This document shows, piece by piece, positions 48,816 through 57,340 of a stretch of 64,000 bases of DNA. The notes under the pieces are model-generated. The model saw only the letters and a list, made by a program, of their open reading frames with translations. It had not been told where the DNA came from and searched no databases. The position numbers and the translations under genes are program-made. The stretch spans positions 248,001-312,000 of the forward strand of contig JALQPE010001688.1 in NCBI GenBank assembly GCA_030407315.1, given 5' to 3'. Every line of letters starts with the position of its first letter. Position 1 is the first letter of the stretch. The stretch comes from Asparagopsis taxiformis (Eukaryota > Rhodophyta > Florideophyceae > Bonnemaisoniales > Bonnemaisoniaceae).

Positions 48816-50411
48816 CTAGTTTGCGACCGTCGACTCAACCGGAGTTGCGCTGGTTGCACCATTTTCATTATTCCCAACCCGCGAGGCCCAGCTATCAACG
48901 AATTGCGAGTACGGATAGAGGCTGGGATGTCCATCACTCCATATAATTTCAACGGCATAGTTACCAACTGGTGCGATCTTCATTGGTTTCTCGGATTCCT
49001 CCACGTCGTCAGGGTTTAATTTTTGCACACCTGTCATTTCATCGATGCAGAGTGCGCATCTGCACATTCGACGAAGGGTAGCAGGCCAGATCTTTTGAGG
49101 TTCAGATGAGGACCCCGCAGTTTCTACAATAATGTAATTGCTTTCTTCATCGAAGGAGACTGTCGGTGGCGTGAGTGCACCAAACTTGATTTTGGCTACT
49201 TCTTGCACAAGAGCTGCGGCCATCTTGTGATACTCAGCAGTTAGTTCTGATGATGGGTTTGCGACAACGAAGGGAACGCCGTTGTCGCTGTTCTCGGACA
49301 AAGCGGGATCAATTGGCATCGAAAAAGAGTTACCAAGTCCATATTGTTCCACTAATCTTTGACGATGCCCCTTGCCAAAGATGAAGTGTTTGACACCGCT
49401 CTCTGGCGCAGTAAAGTACGACATATTTTCTACCACTGCAATGCTCGGCACATTAACTTTGTCAAACATATCGATACCTTTGACCACATCCACAAAGGAT
49501 AATTTCTGCGGAGTCGTGACTATGACAGCTGCTGTCATTTGAATAATTTGGCTGAGTGTCAATTGCACGTCTCCAGTACCTGGAGGCATGTCGATGATAA
49601 GATAGTCAAGAACACCCCACCGAGTTGTAGTGAGAAGTTGGTTGAGAACATTTGCAATCATAGGACCTCTCATAATCGCCGAGTCTGGATTCACATAGCC
49701 AAATGACATTAGTTTCACACCATGCGCTTCAAGTGGTGAAATCTTACCATCCCAGAATTGAACAGCTTCATCATCAGGCGTAACCAGAGTTGGCAAGCTG
49801 GGACCGTATATGTCCGCATCCATGATTCCAACGCGTGCGCCCTGTGCAGCGAGAGAAAACGCCAGATTTACCGCAGTAGTGCTCTTTCCCACACCGCCTT
49901 TACAGCTTGCAACTGCAACAATGGCACCGACATTGTCTAGCGCTCCCGTCCCTGTAGACCCGTTTTCGCGTGGCGGGGCGGCAGTCATAATAACGTCTGC
50001 CTTGCCAATCCAATCTATATCTTCAGCGAGACGCTTGCAGTCGGATTTGAAAACATCTTTAATTGGACACGCTGGCGTTGTCAATTCCACTTTGAAACTC
50101 ACATCAAACAAGCCTTTGAGACCAGGCACTTCAGTGAACTCAACGTCTTGGACGAAACCAAGTGTAACAATGTCCCGGCCCAGGTCTGGGTCAATAATTT
50201 CACGGAGTGAGTTGAGCAAAACCTTTTTGCGATCCGTTGGATTTGCAGGGGCACAGCAAGTTATTTTTCCACTCGAGGGGCGGACATCTCTGACAATTTT
50301 TCGCTGAGGTACGCATATTAAGTTTGGCTTCTTATTGGACACGGACACTTGCCGTCGGCAAAACGAAGACGCTGTTGGATTGAAGATGATAGTGTTACTC
50401 ACAAATGCCAT
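48816..50411 (-). CDS. HCF101: HCF101, plastid 4Fe-4S cluster scaffold
   Basis: MRP-type P-loop ATPase of the plastid stroma that delivers 4Fe-4S clusters, chiefly to photosystem I. The 531-aa precursor starts MAFVSNTIIF. The early Phe and the Ser/Arg-rich stretch to about residue 55 form a plastid transit peptide of red-algal style. A MIP18/DUF59 domain (about 60-145) has the cluster-related motif TTPACPIKD. Walker A is [10 protein letters not shown] near 170, followed by IDMPPGTGD and VTTPQKLSFVDV. A C-terminal DUF971 domain (about 440-515) completes the HCF101 architecture. The neighbouring gene is unrelated. Confidence 0.96.
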   Translation of the reverse strand: MAFVSNTIIFNPTASSFCRRQVSVSNKKPNLICVPQRKIVRDVRPSSGKITCCAPANPTDRKKVLLNSLREIIDPDLGRDIVTLGFVQDVEFTEVPGLKGLFDVSFKVELTTPACPIKDVFKSDCKRLAEDIDWIGKADVIMTAAPPRENGSTGTGALDNVGAIVAVASCKGGVGKSTTAVNLAFSLAAQGARVGIMDADIYGPSLPTLVTPDDEAVQFWDGKISPLEAHGVKLMSFGYVNPDSAIMRGPMIANVLNQLLTTTRWGVLDYLIIDMPPGTGDVQLTLSQIIQMTAAVIVTTPQKLSFVDVVKGIDMFDKVNVPSIAVVENMSYFTAPESGVKHFIFGKGHRQRLVEQYGLGNSFSMPIDPALSENSDNGVPFVVANPSSELTAEYHKMAAALVQEVAKIKFGALTPPTVSFDEESNYIIVETAGSSSEPQKIWPATLRRMCRCALCIDEMTGVQKLNPDDVEESEKPMKIAPVGNYAVEIIWSDGHPSLYPYSQFVDSWASRVGNNENGATSATPVESTVAN

Positions 50412-51125
50412 AATTATTCCAGTACAATGTTCAAAAAGTCAGAACATGTAGACAAAGAAGAGTTATCTTAGGCAATGATGTGTTGAGGAGCAATTTGTGG
50501 ACTCAGCTTGATGTGTGGAGATGAGGGAGGGAGGCCCCGAGCTACATCATTCAGGCGGACATTGAGATTGGTCCAAAATATGACCATGTTGCAGGAATTG
50601 ATCTCGAGATTTGGACTATTTTATATTTTCCTTCTGAAGAAGTATGCAAAATAGGTTTCTATCATGATGAATTCCTGTTTCCTACTCAGATGACCAGAGA
50701 GGATCTTCTATCAACATGACAATGGTCAGTGGTCTCATCTAATCCTATATGTACTCTCACTCAACTTATGAATAATGAGGAGCATACTTGAAACACCGTA
50801 GTGCTATGTCTTATGTGAATGTATAGCTATTGAAACGCTGTAGTCATTCATCGCTTTCATGTATGCTTGTGGAGAAAGAGGTTTGGAGTTTCTGTGGTTG
50901 AGCAGGCCTTTAGATGGTAGACAAAACTCAAACGGTTGCAAAGATTTCGTGGCAAAATGATTTCGAGTCAAAGTAAGTGGTAGCCTTTAGACTCATGAAA
51001 TGAGTAGTCCTAGTTCTGACATTCTCTTAGAACACTAGAAAAGCCAAGCCAGCATCGCTTCATTCGATGGTACTAGCTCTTACACCACTTCTGGTTGACG
51101 TTTCTTTTCAAGTCCAGCACTCCAA
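50412..51125. promoter_or_regulatory. Divergent intergenic region HCF101/one-TM protein
   Basis: 714 nt with no recognised open frame. A near-palindromic ATCATGATGA with a snoRNA C-box-like ATGATGA (50664-50670) is present, but no matching D box sits at the right distance. Promoters of both genes are expected here. Confidence 0.35.
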
Positions 51126-51821
51126 ATGATGGAATCGAAATCATTGTACGATGACGAAAATGTAATTGCCGATGCAGCTGTGCGTCTTCACTCGACTATC
51201 GCAGAGTTTGTGAATTCACTAGCGTTTGAACACATAAACTACAGAGACGAAAGCGCCAAACAGCATGCAGCTACAGATGCTATGAAAAACTTTGAGAAAA
51301 TCTGTCATGAAGCATTGGCAGCATGTGACGCAAATGAAGACAAAAACGTTGCCGTAAAAACGCGCTCAACGGTTGAAGAAGCTCGGGATAAGAGCAGTGT
51401 AGCTATTATCACGTACCAGCGTGCTATGTTGAAATACAATCGCAGGAAAGCGGAGTACGGCAAGTGCAATCCTCTAACGAGAGGCATTATCTCTCCTCGC
51501 GCAACTCCAGCCGATATTTGGAGAGAACCAGGCGGTGACGAAGAAAAGGATGAGAATGCTGAAATGAGTTGTATGCTGGTTGCTGTGATTTCATTCCTTT
51601 TGTTTGGGATTGCATATGTTCTTTCTTCGTATTCGGTCCCGCGTACTTTGCCTCAGGGGCAAAACGCTAGTCCTTTCAGAGCTTCGATGCAGAAAATGCA
51701 GGAACAGTTCGGCAGGGAAGTACTACCCCCTTCAGATGACATGGGGACAGCTTTGTCTAGATACTGCGATGCTGTATCTACGATCAAGGATGTGGAAGGT
51801 TTGGAAAAGATAGAACTATGA
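51126..51821 (+). CDS. Unrecognised single-pass membrane protein
   Basis: 231 aa, family not recognised. The first ~110 residues are helical and charged, with two helices (about 13-65 and 70-105) ending in an Arg/Lys-rich patch (KYNRRKAEYGK). An acidic loop EEKDENAE then precedes one strong transmembrane helix (MSCMLVAVISFLLFGIAYVL, about 147-166). The remaining ~65 residues are soluble and end EGLEKIEL. There is no N-terminal signal sequence, so a helical cytosolic domain plus a signal-anchor is likely. It may be lineage-specific. The ATG is the first in the frame, with a second Met immediately after. Confidence 0.7.
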   Translation: MMESKSLYDDENVIADAAVRLHSTIAEFVNSLAFEHINYRDESAKQHAATDAMKNFEKICHEALAACDANEDKNVAVKTRSTVEEARDKSSVAIITYQRAMLKYNRRKAEYGKCNPLTRGIISPRATPADIWREPGGDEEKDENAEMSCMLVAVISFLLFGIAYVLSSYSVPRTLPQGQNASPFRASMQKMQEQFGREVLPPSDDMGTALSRYCDAVSTIKDVEGLEKIEL

Positions 51822-51955
51822 TCTCAGAACTAGGTGTACATGACGTACTTATGTAGGCGGTCCATCAAAGAACTTTAGGAAATATACCACTTGAGGACTT
51901 GTAAAATGCCGTGCATGCAAAGTTCTGGAAGTATTGCAGTGTGAAAGTTAGCAGT

Positions 51956-52530
51956 TTATGAAGGGATGGGGAGGGAAGAATTATCAGTGAATAAATTGCG
52001 TAGTTGATTAGCTTCATTGGTCATTTCTTCGAGAGAGCGTGCAACTCGATTTTCATCGGCATCCATCTTTGTATTTCGCGAGGCATCGGATTGCTGAAGC
52101 TTATCGTACACCTCGTCGTTTCTTTCAAAATCGTCAGGACGTCTGGGTAGTACATGTATGTGGACATGCGGGACAGTCTGGCCAGCGGCCGGACCATCTT
52201 GTATGGCAAGTGTGAGCGCTTGAGCGTTGTAATGTTGTTCTAGCCGTTTGGATACTAATTGGGCTGTGCACCAGAGATCTGAAACTTCGTCTGGTGTCAA
52301 ATCGGCGAACCTCGCAACTACTCTTCTAGAGAGAACGAGGCAATGGCCTTTGGGGTGAGCAAACGCGGTCAGAGGCAGACTTGTGGAGACGAATTATTGC
52401 TGTACGTTAGACCGTTCTTACCTGGCACAATAGGTTTGTGATTCACGATAGCAACGGATAATGGAGTAAGAAAGAAGGCCTCTTTCCAGCTGCATGGCCA
52501 GGGCCCAAACATGAACGATGCGGGCGGCAT
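51956..52530 (-). CDS. FHIT: FHIT-type diadenosine polyphosphate hydrolase (two exons)
   Basis: HIT-family nucleotide hydrolase cleaving Ap3A-like substrates, 166 aa. Exons are 52530-52422 and 52347-51956 on the minus strand. The 74-nt intron (GTAAGA...AAAG, phase 1, with CTAAC) is removed in frame and joins VNHKPIVPG to HCLVLSRRVVARFADLTPDEV, as in FHIT (VNRKPVVPGHVLV...RPVERFHDLRPDEV). The histidine triad is GQTVPHVHIHVLP with the following RRPDDFERND. Two in-frame starts are possible, 52530 and 52512; the longer one aligns better (SFMFG with human SFRFG). Splicing was inferred by hand. Confidence 0.9.
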
Positions 52531-52976
52531 AACGTGATGAGCAAGGTCGACAGCGAAGAGTTGGCAGATGAGAAGTGATAGTGGAAGCACGTCAGAGGTG
52601 CAGAAAGAAGTGGACCAAGTGGGCAAAATGAAGAGAGACAAACTGTCCCGGAAGACAGGACAACTGTCTCAAAGATTCAATCTCCAGTGGGATTGGTGGT
52701 TTGGGGCTGACGGCGGTGGCAGGCGCCGATCTCGCTACGGTCCACTGAGTGCCCCGTGACAGGACATGAGCTCAACCATACGTAGGTTGGTGGTAGGTAT
52801 GCTGTGCTGCATATTCGGCTATTTCAGGGTATGCCACAAACTGTCTCAAGCAGCTCAAATCCCTTGCTCGCTCTTCCACGAGATTTCGTGACCGCGCCCG
52901 CGACACAACCCATCATTCCTCCCGTCTCAATTTCTATCTTCCATTGTACGATCAGTAACTGACTAATTGCGCTACC
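52531..52976. promoter_or_regulatory. Divergent promoter region FHIT/TPR-Tic22
   Basis: 446 nt between the two starts. No recognised motif or alternative gene. Confidence 0.4.
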
Positions 52977-54835
52977 ATGGTGGTAAGTTGCTTTGTCAGC
53001 CTTTGCTGTCTTCCCAACCACAATTGCTCCTAACTCTTCAATTCGCTTCCTGCTGCCTCGTTCCACAGGGCGTCACTGGCAAAGGCGGAAAAAATGCAAA
53101 GCTCGTTCGCGAATTCAAAGCGGCCGGCAACAAGGCAATGCAGGCAGGTGCCTTTCAAAAAGCTATGCGGCTATACACAAAAGCTCTCGACCTAGACCCT
53201 GGCAACGCCATTCTCTACAGCAATAGAAGCGCTGCAAACTTCAATACTCGTCAGTTTTCCGAGTCTCTCGAGGATGCAGAGAGTGCCATTCTGTGTGACA
53301 CCATGTGGTGGAAGGCTTACAAGCGTAAGGGTCTCGCCCTTATTCACATGCAGCGCTACGAAGAAGCTATCGAAGCGCTCGAGGAAGGTCTCAAAATTGT
53401 TGGCAAGAACGCAGAAATGGAGAAAAACCTCGAATTTGCACGAGCTTGTCAGGAACAGGCTCAAAATCTGTACATTCTTCCAGAGCCGGAAATGATGCAG
53501 CGCCTCGAGAGCGTCCCCGTCTTCATTGTTACTGATAATGTTGGTCAACCATTCTTTGTTACATATGAAGATGGACAACAGGTATGCACATTCTACTTTG
53601 ATCAAGATGACGCCAATGCGACTTTGGATTGGATCAAAACAGAGAATCCAGACTTGGGTGATACTGCACGTGTCATTCACATTACTCTCAATCAGGCATT
53701 TAGTCTGGCTCAAGAGACACAGAAGCAGTACTACGAAGAGACGACGCGTGCAGCTGCAGAGGAAGACATGCGCGCAGCTGCAGAAGCTGATGCAGCGAAA
53801 CGAGGCGAAACGTTGCCTGCCTCAACAACTGGTCAGGCCACTATGGTTGTGTCTGATTTGGACGGTGATGACGACGAAGACAATAAAGAGGATAGCGACA
53901 AGCAGGACGGTGAGTCCTCTGATGCGGTAGCGGAAGTGAGTGAAGTTTCTGAAACTGTGGATGAAGAGAAGGAAAAGAGCGAAGAGGAAACCAAGGAGGA
54001 GGAAAAGGATGCAGATAAGCAAGGAGATGCCAAAAATGATGACGATGGAGTAATTGACGAAAATGCACCGCTTTCATTCCAGTTCAGACCAGAGTTGCGA
54101 CAAGTTACAGTGGCTGTGGAACTGCTGAATAAGAATCCGGACCCACCAGTGAAGCCGATTCTTCGAGACCCACCGTCTGTGAAGAAGGCTAAGGCTGCAG
54201 CAGCAGCTGCGGCGGCGGCTGCCGCTGCGGAAGGAGATGAGGTGGCAGAGGCAAATGGGGAAAAGGAAGAGACGAAAGAGGAAGAGGAAGTTGAGCTCAC
54301 TGTGGATAATTTCAATGGAATTCCAGTGTTCCAGGCCAAGGGATTGACTCTGCTACAGAACAATAAGCAACTAATTCCGCTGTTCTTCTCGAAATGGGAT
54401 CTTGAAGCTGCGTGGAAACAATTGGCACAATCAAATTCTGTAGAAGTACCAGGCGAATGTGATATCGATGTGGGGACACTGGAGGATGTACTGAGAAGAA
54501 TGTCTGAGAGTAAGACGGACGAGTTTGAATCTGTGTTCTTTGTTCCTTCTCGAGAGTCTATGAAAGCGATCAATGCCAAGTTCCCGTTGGATGAGCTAGC
54601 GTCATCGTCATCGAAGGTGGTGAAGAAGGGAGGATTATCTAAAGCGAAGCAAGTTGCAGCGCGAGGGGGCACCAAGGATGAAATTCGGGCGGCCATTCGG
54701 GAGGACCTGGAAAGGTATGCGGAACGGCAGAAAATGGCTGAACTGATCACACAAATGGAACAAGCAAGGCGTAACGGGGTTGGAGTGGCAAGTGGAAGTA
54801 CAGAGGCGAAGGGGAATATCGCTGGCACGGCGTAA
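52977..54835 (+). CDS. TPR-Tic22 fusion protein (6-nt first coding exon)
   Basis: 590 aa from exons 52977-52982 (codons ATG GTG) and 53069-54835. The 86-nt intron is GTAAGT...ACAG, phase 0, with CCTAAC. The N-terminal three-repeat TPR (about residues 15-130, EFKAAGNKAMQAGAFQKA onward) is Sti1/Hop-like, a typical Hsp70/Hsp90 tail binder. A Tic22 domain follows in two halves: VPVFIVTDNVGQPF...VIHITLNQAFSLAQ (about 150-225) and GIPVFQAKGLTLLQ...LFFSKWDLEAAW...TLEDVLRRM...VFFVPSRE (about 419-505). An acidic insert and a poly-Ala run (about 270-390) separate the halves. Tic22 normally acts in plastid protein import. This protein lacks a transit peptide, so a cytosolic role is inferred. Confidence 0.87.
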
Positions 54836-55257
54836 AGGTAGATAGTGTAGACAAGAGTGATGTAGTTTGGCAAATTTGTTGCGACTGATGGGCTTCTTGA
54901 TACATTTATGGGTAAATGGTAAGATAAGGTGGACGGACGAGCATTGGTGGGATGGATGTTTGTTATTGACGAACAAGTGAGCACTATGCTTTGGGAGCAT
55001 TTGGCATATGCGTCAATAGAACAAGCGTCGACCGGTGAATAAAAACATTTTTCATACGCGCCGTTACGTAGTATGCTGCATCGACACGTGTCCTGTACAA
55101 ATGCAATGTATGTTGCATCACATCGAGTGGCCCAGTATCACTCATTCCACCACAAACGCGCACGACCTCAACGGCACAATTTTGCGCTTAAATACAGCAA
55201 CCACCGCTCACCCTTGTTACGCCAGATACCGCCCCAATCTCGTTCGCCTTGCTCACC
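54836..55257. other. Intergenic region before the small beta-like protein
   Basis: 422 nt between two plus-strand genes. It contains an imperfect inverted TGCAATGTA/TGTTGCAT near 55100-55120. No gene was recognised. Confidence 0.35.
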
Positions 55258-55586
55258 ATGAAACTCCCCAAGATCAAGCTTCCCAAGCTTCCCAAACTCA
55301 TCACCGCTCGCGATGACGGCAAGAAGGAGTTTATCGGTCTCACTGCAAGCGAATGGGGCATGTCCACCGGCGTGTTGTGCGCCCTCTATGCAGTTTTGGC
55401 CGGCTTCTTTGCCGTGCTGCTCGTGATTGCACAATCCATTCGAAACAGCGGCGATATCGTAAGTGCCCCCATCATCTCGCTCATCCCTTTATTGATTCCC
55501 TCGCCACCCATCTAACCACTCCTCTCATTGCCGATGCGCAGTACGAAATTCCAGGCAGCGATGAACTTAGCACCAAGGATGACTAA
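55258..55586 (+). CDS. Small one-TM protein resembling the Na,K-ATPase beta N-terminus (two exons)
   Basis: 81-aa protein from exons 55258-55458 and 55542-55586. The 83-nt intron is GTAAGT...GCAG, phase 0, with TCTAAC. A basic cytosolic tail (MKLPKIKLPKLPK) leads to KKEFIGLTASEW and a single hydrophobic helix (VLCALYAVLAGFFAVLLVIA, about residues 39-58), then a short acidic tail. Animal Na,K/H,K-ATPase beta subunits have KKEFLGRTGGSW followed by a helix with the YGCLAGIF core, so spacing and key residues correspond. The large ectodomain is absent. A P-type ATPase accessory role is an inference; a chance match of a short segment is possible. Confidence 0.65.
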
Positions 55587-55689
55587 TCCATGTCTGTAAC
55601 AAACACCAATAAACACGCTACAAATTTTCATATTTCCACACCCGATTGCACCACATGAGCCGCGACCCGACCGTTCCCTGCACATCCCC

Positions 55690-57087
55690 ATGTCGTACAC
55701 CAAGTCGACCTCACTCTTCTCCACACTAGAATCTCGTCATTACGGCGTGCAGCTCCCGTTCCAATGGCGCCAATCCTTCAAAAACTCCCGCCGTCGCCAC
55801 CCGATCTCTAGCGCCGCGATAATCCCCCCCACAGGCCTCCATTGCATCTATCTCGGCTTCGATTGCACCGGAAACTACTTGGTGTCCTACAGCCTCAACG
55901 CCGCCCCCGGCTCCGCACAAGACGACCTCCCGCGTCTCCAATACTGGCGCGTCGATCCCTCCGGCCGCAAGAAAAACATTTTGCATTTTCAAACCCACCT
56001 CCTTCAATCCGCCGCACTCGACAACGACATCCATCGTCCCGATGTCTGCGCCATTTGCTTCGCCGATATGCCCTCAAATCCCCTCGCACACGTCGTCTGC
56101 CTCACGAGTAATAAAGTCACGCACTCCCTATTTCTTCCACGACCAGCCGTCATCACCCTCCATCCAAATGTCGCCGTACCGCGCAGCTGGGCCGTCCTCT
56201 ATCCGCAGGCACACCCAGAGTCTTTAGACGGTTCGCATCGCTTGGCCGAGAGTCAGTCCGATTTTTGCGAGCTTTGTTGCAGTGATATTATGGATGAGAT
56301 TTCGCACGCCATCAATATTCAATCCATGTGCAACGGAAACATTTTGCTCTCCCTGCAGGATAACTGGCATGAAACTGTGGAGATTAAACTTGCATCCCTC
56401 CAACTGTCTCAATTGCCACCACAACTGCAGTTTCCAGACAAACCGGACGATATCTGGTTTGCGTACTCTAGAGACTGCGATTTGTCCCCAAAACAACATC
56501 ATTCCGAAACTGAAACTGTCGTATACGATCTCATTCGTGCCAAACTTGAAATAGAGGTGCTTCTCGCTCGAACCCTCGCTTCCGAAAAAGGTGCTCCACT
56601 CGCATCAAGAGTACTCGACTACCGGTCCAACGTTATCGGGCTATTGCGAGGCACGTACAAAGTCGTCTTTCAGGTCTGCTGCGGATTGCGCGCTGAAGAT
56701 GGCTCTTTCAAAGTTCGAGTATATTTCTTTCAAATAGATATGCAATGCAACTGGAATGTGTCCGCTTTAAGAACTACCACCAAATCCTTTTACTACGGAT
56801 GGAATCGATACGTCCTCGCGTCGTCGAACAAGTCAACACCGACTTTCTATTCAACTCCACCAAATCCCTTGTCGCCATACACCTGCCAGCGCAGACTCGA
56901 CTTTCTATCCACTAGAAAAGTTGTGTGGTCCGCTTTCAGAAAGGCGTTTCCACTGTTGGGAAATAGTGTTTCCTTTAATGCATCGTTGTATAGATTGAGT
57001 CACTATGGTGTTTGCAATTCGACGTCTACTCTACCTGGCTTGCATCATCATCATGCTGCATGTCAAGTGATCATGTGCCAATTGTAA
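55690..57087 (+). CDS. DCAF15-like CUL4 substrate-receptor candidate
   Basis: 465 aa. The N-terminal block LHCIYLGFDCTGNYLVSYSLNAAP (abridged as LGF..TGNYLVSY, about residues 50-70) and RLQYWRVD match the DCAF15 WD-like domain (HIFLGFSKCGRYVLSYT, LYWWEFN). The C-terminal KVVWSAFRKAF recalls the DCAF15 VWSSYRKS. The middle is Cys-rich with CELCCSD (about 195), of unknown meaning. DCAF15 proteins recruit substrates to DDB1-CUL4 ubiquitin ligases. The similarity is patchy, so the family call is moderate; an algal-specific WD-fold protein is the alternative. It begins 103 nt after the small beta-like gene. Confidence 0.55.
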   Translation: MSYTKSTSLFSTLESRHYGVQLPFQWRQSFKNSRRRHPISSAAIIPPTGLHCIYLGFDCTGNYLVSYSLNAAPGSAQDDLPRLQYWRVDPSGRKKNILHFQTHLLQSAALDNDIHRPDVCAICFADMPSNPLAHVVCLTSNKVTHSLFLPRPAVITLHPNVAVPRSWAVLYPQAHPESLDGSHRLAESQSDFCELCCSDIMDEISHAINIQSMCNGNILLSLQDNWHETVEIKLASLQLSQLPPQLQFPDKPDDIWFAYSRDCDLSPKQHHSETETVVYDLIRAKLEIEVLLARTLASEKGAPLASRVLDYRSNVIGLLRGTYKVVFQVCCGLRAEDGSFKVRVYFFQIDMQCNWNVSALRTTTKSFYYGWNRYVLASSNKSTPTFYSTPPNPLSPYTCQRRLDFLSTRKVVWSAFRKAFPLLGNSVSFNASLYRLSHYGVCNSTSTLPGLHHHHAACQVIMCQL

Positions 57088-57340
57088 CTATTTGTTGGGC
57101 ACTTTCTAACAAACATGGTATAGAATTAGCGTAGAGCAATTTTCACGACAAGACTAATGACCAGAGTACGGTTCAAATATCGAAGCACGGAATGTGCGGC
57201 TGTAGAGGTACAGGGCCCTATAATCGCGTACACGCATAGTACATCCTCTTCCATGTGGTTACCTGCATTGAAGTGGAATAGTGGAATGTCACTAGGGCAG
57301 GGAATAAAACATTTTGGATAGACAGCGGAACTGAGTTTAT

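Noticed and set aside
50640..50760. C/D box snoRNA candidate around ATGATGA (50664-50670)
   Set aside because: No CTGA D box at a suitable distance and no terminal stem.
53833..54984. 383-codon minus-strand frame opposite TPR-Tic22
   Set aside because: Poly-Ser/Ala translation of the antisense of acidic and poly-Ala tracts.
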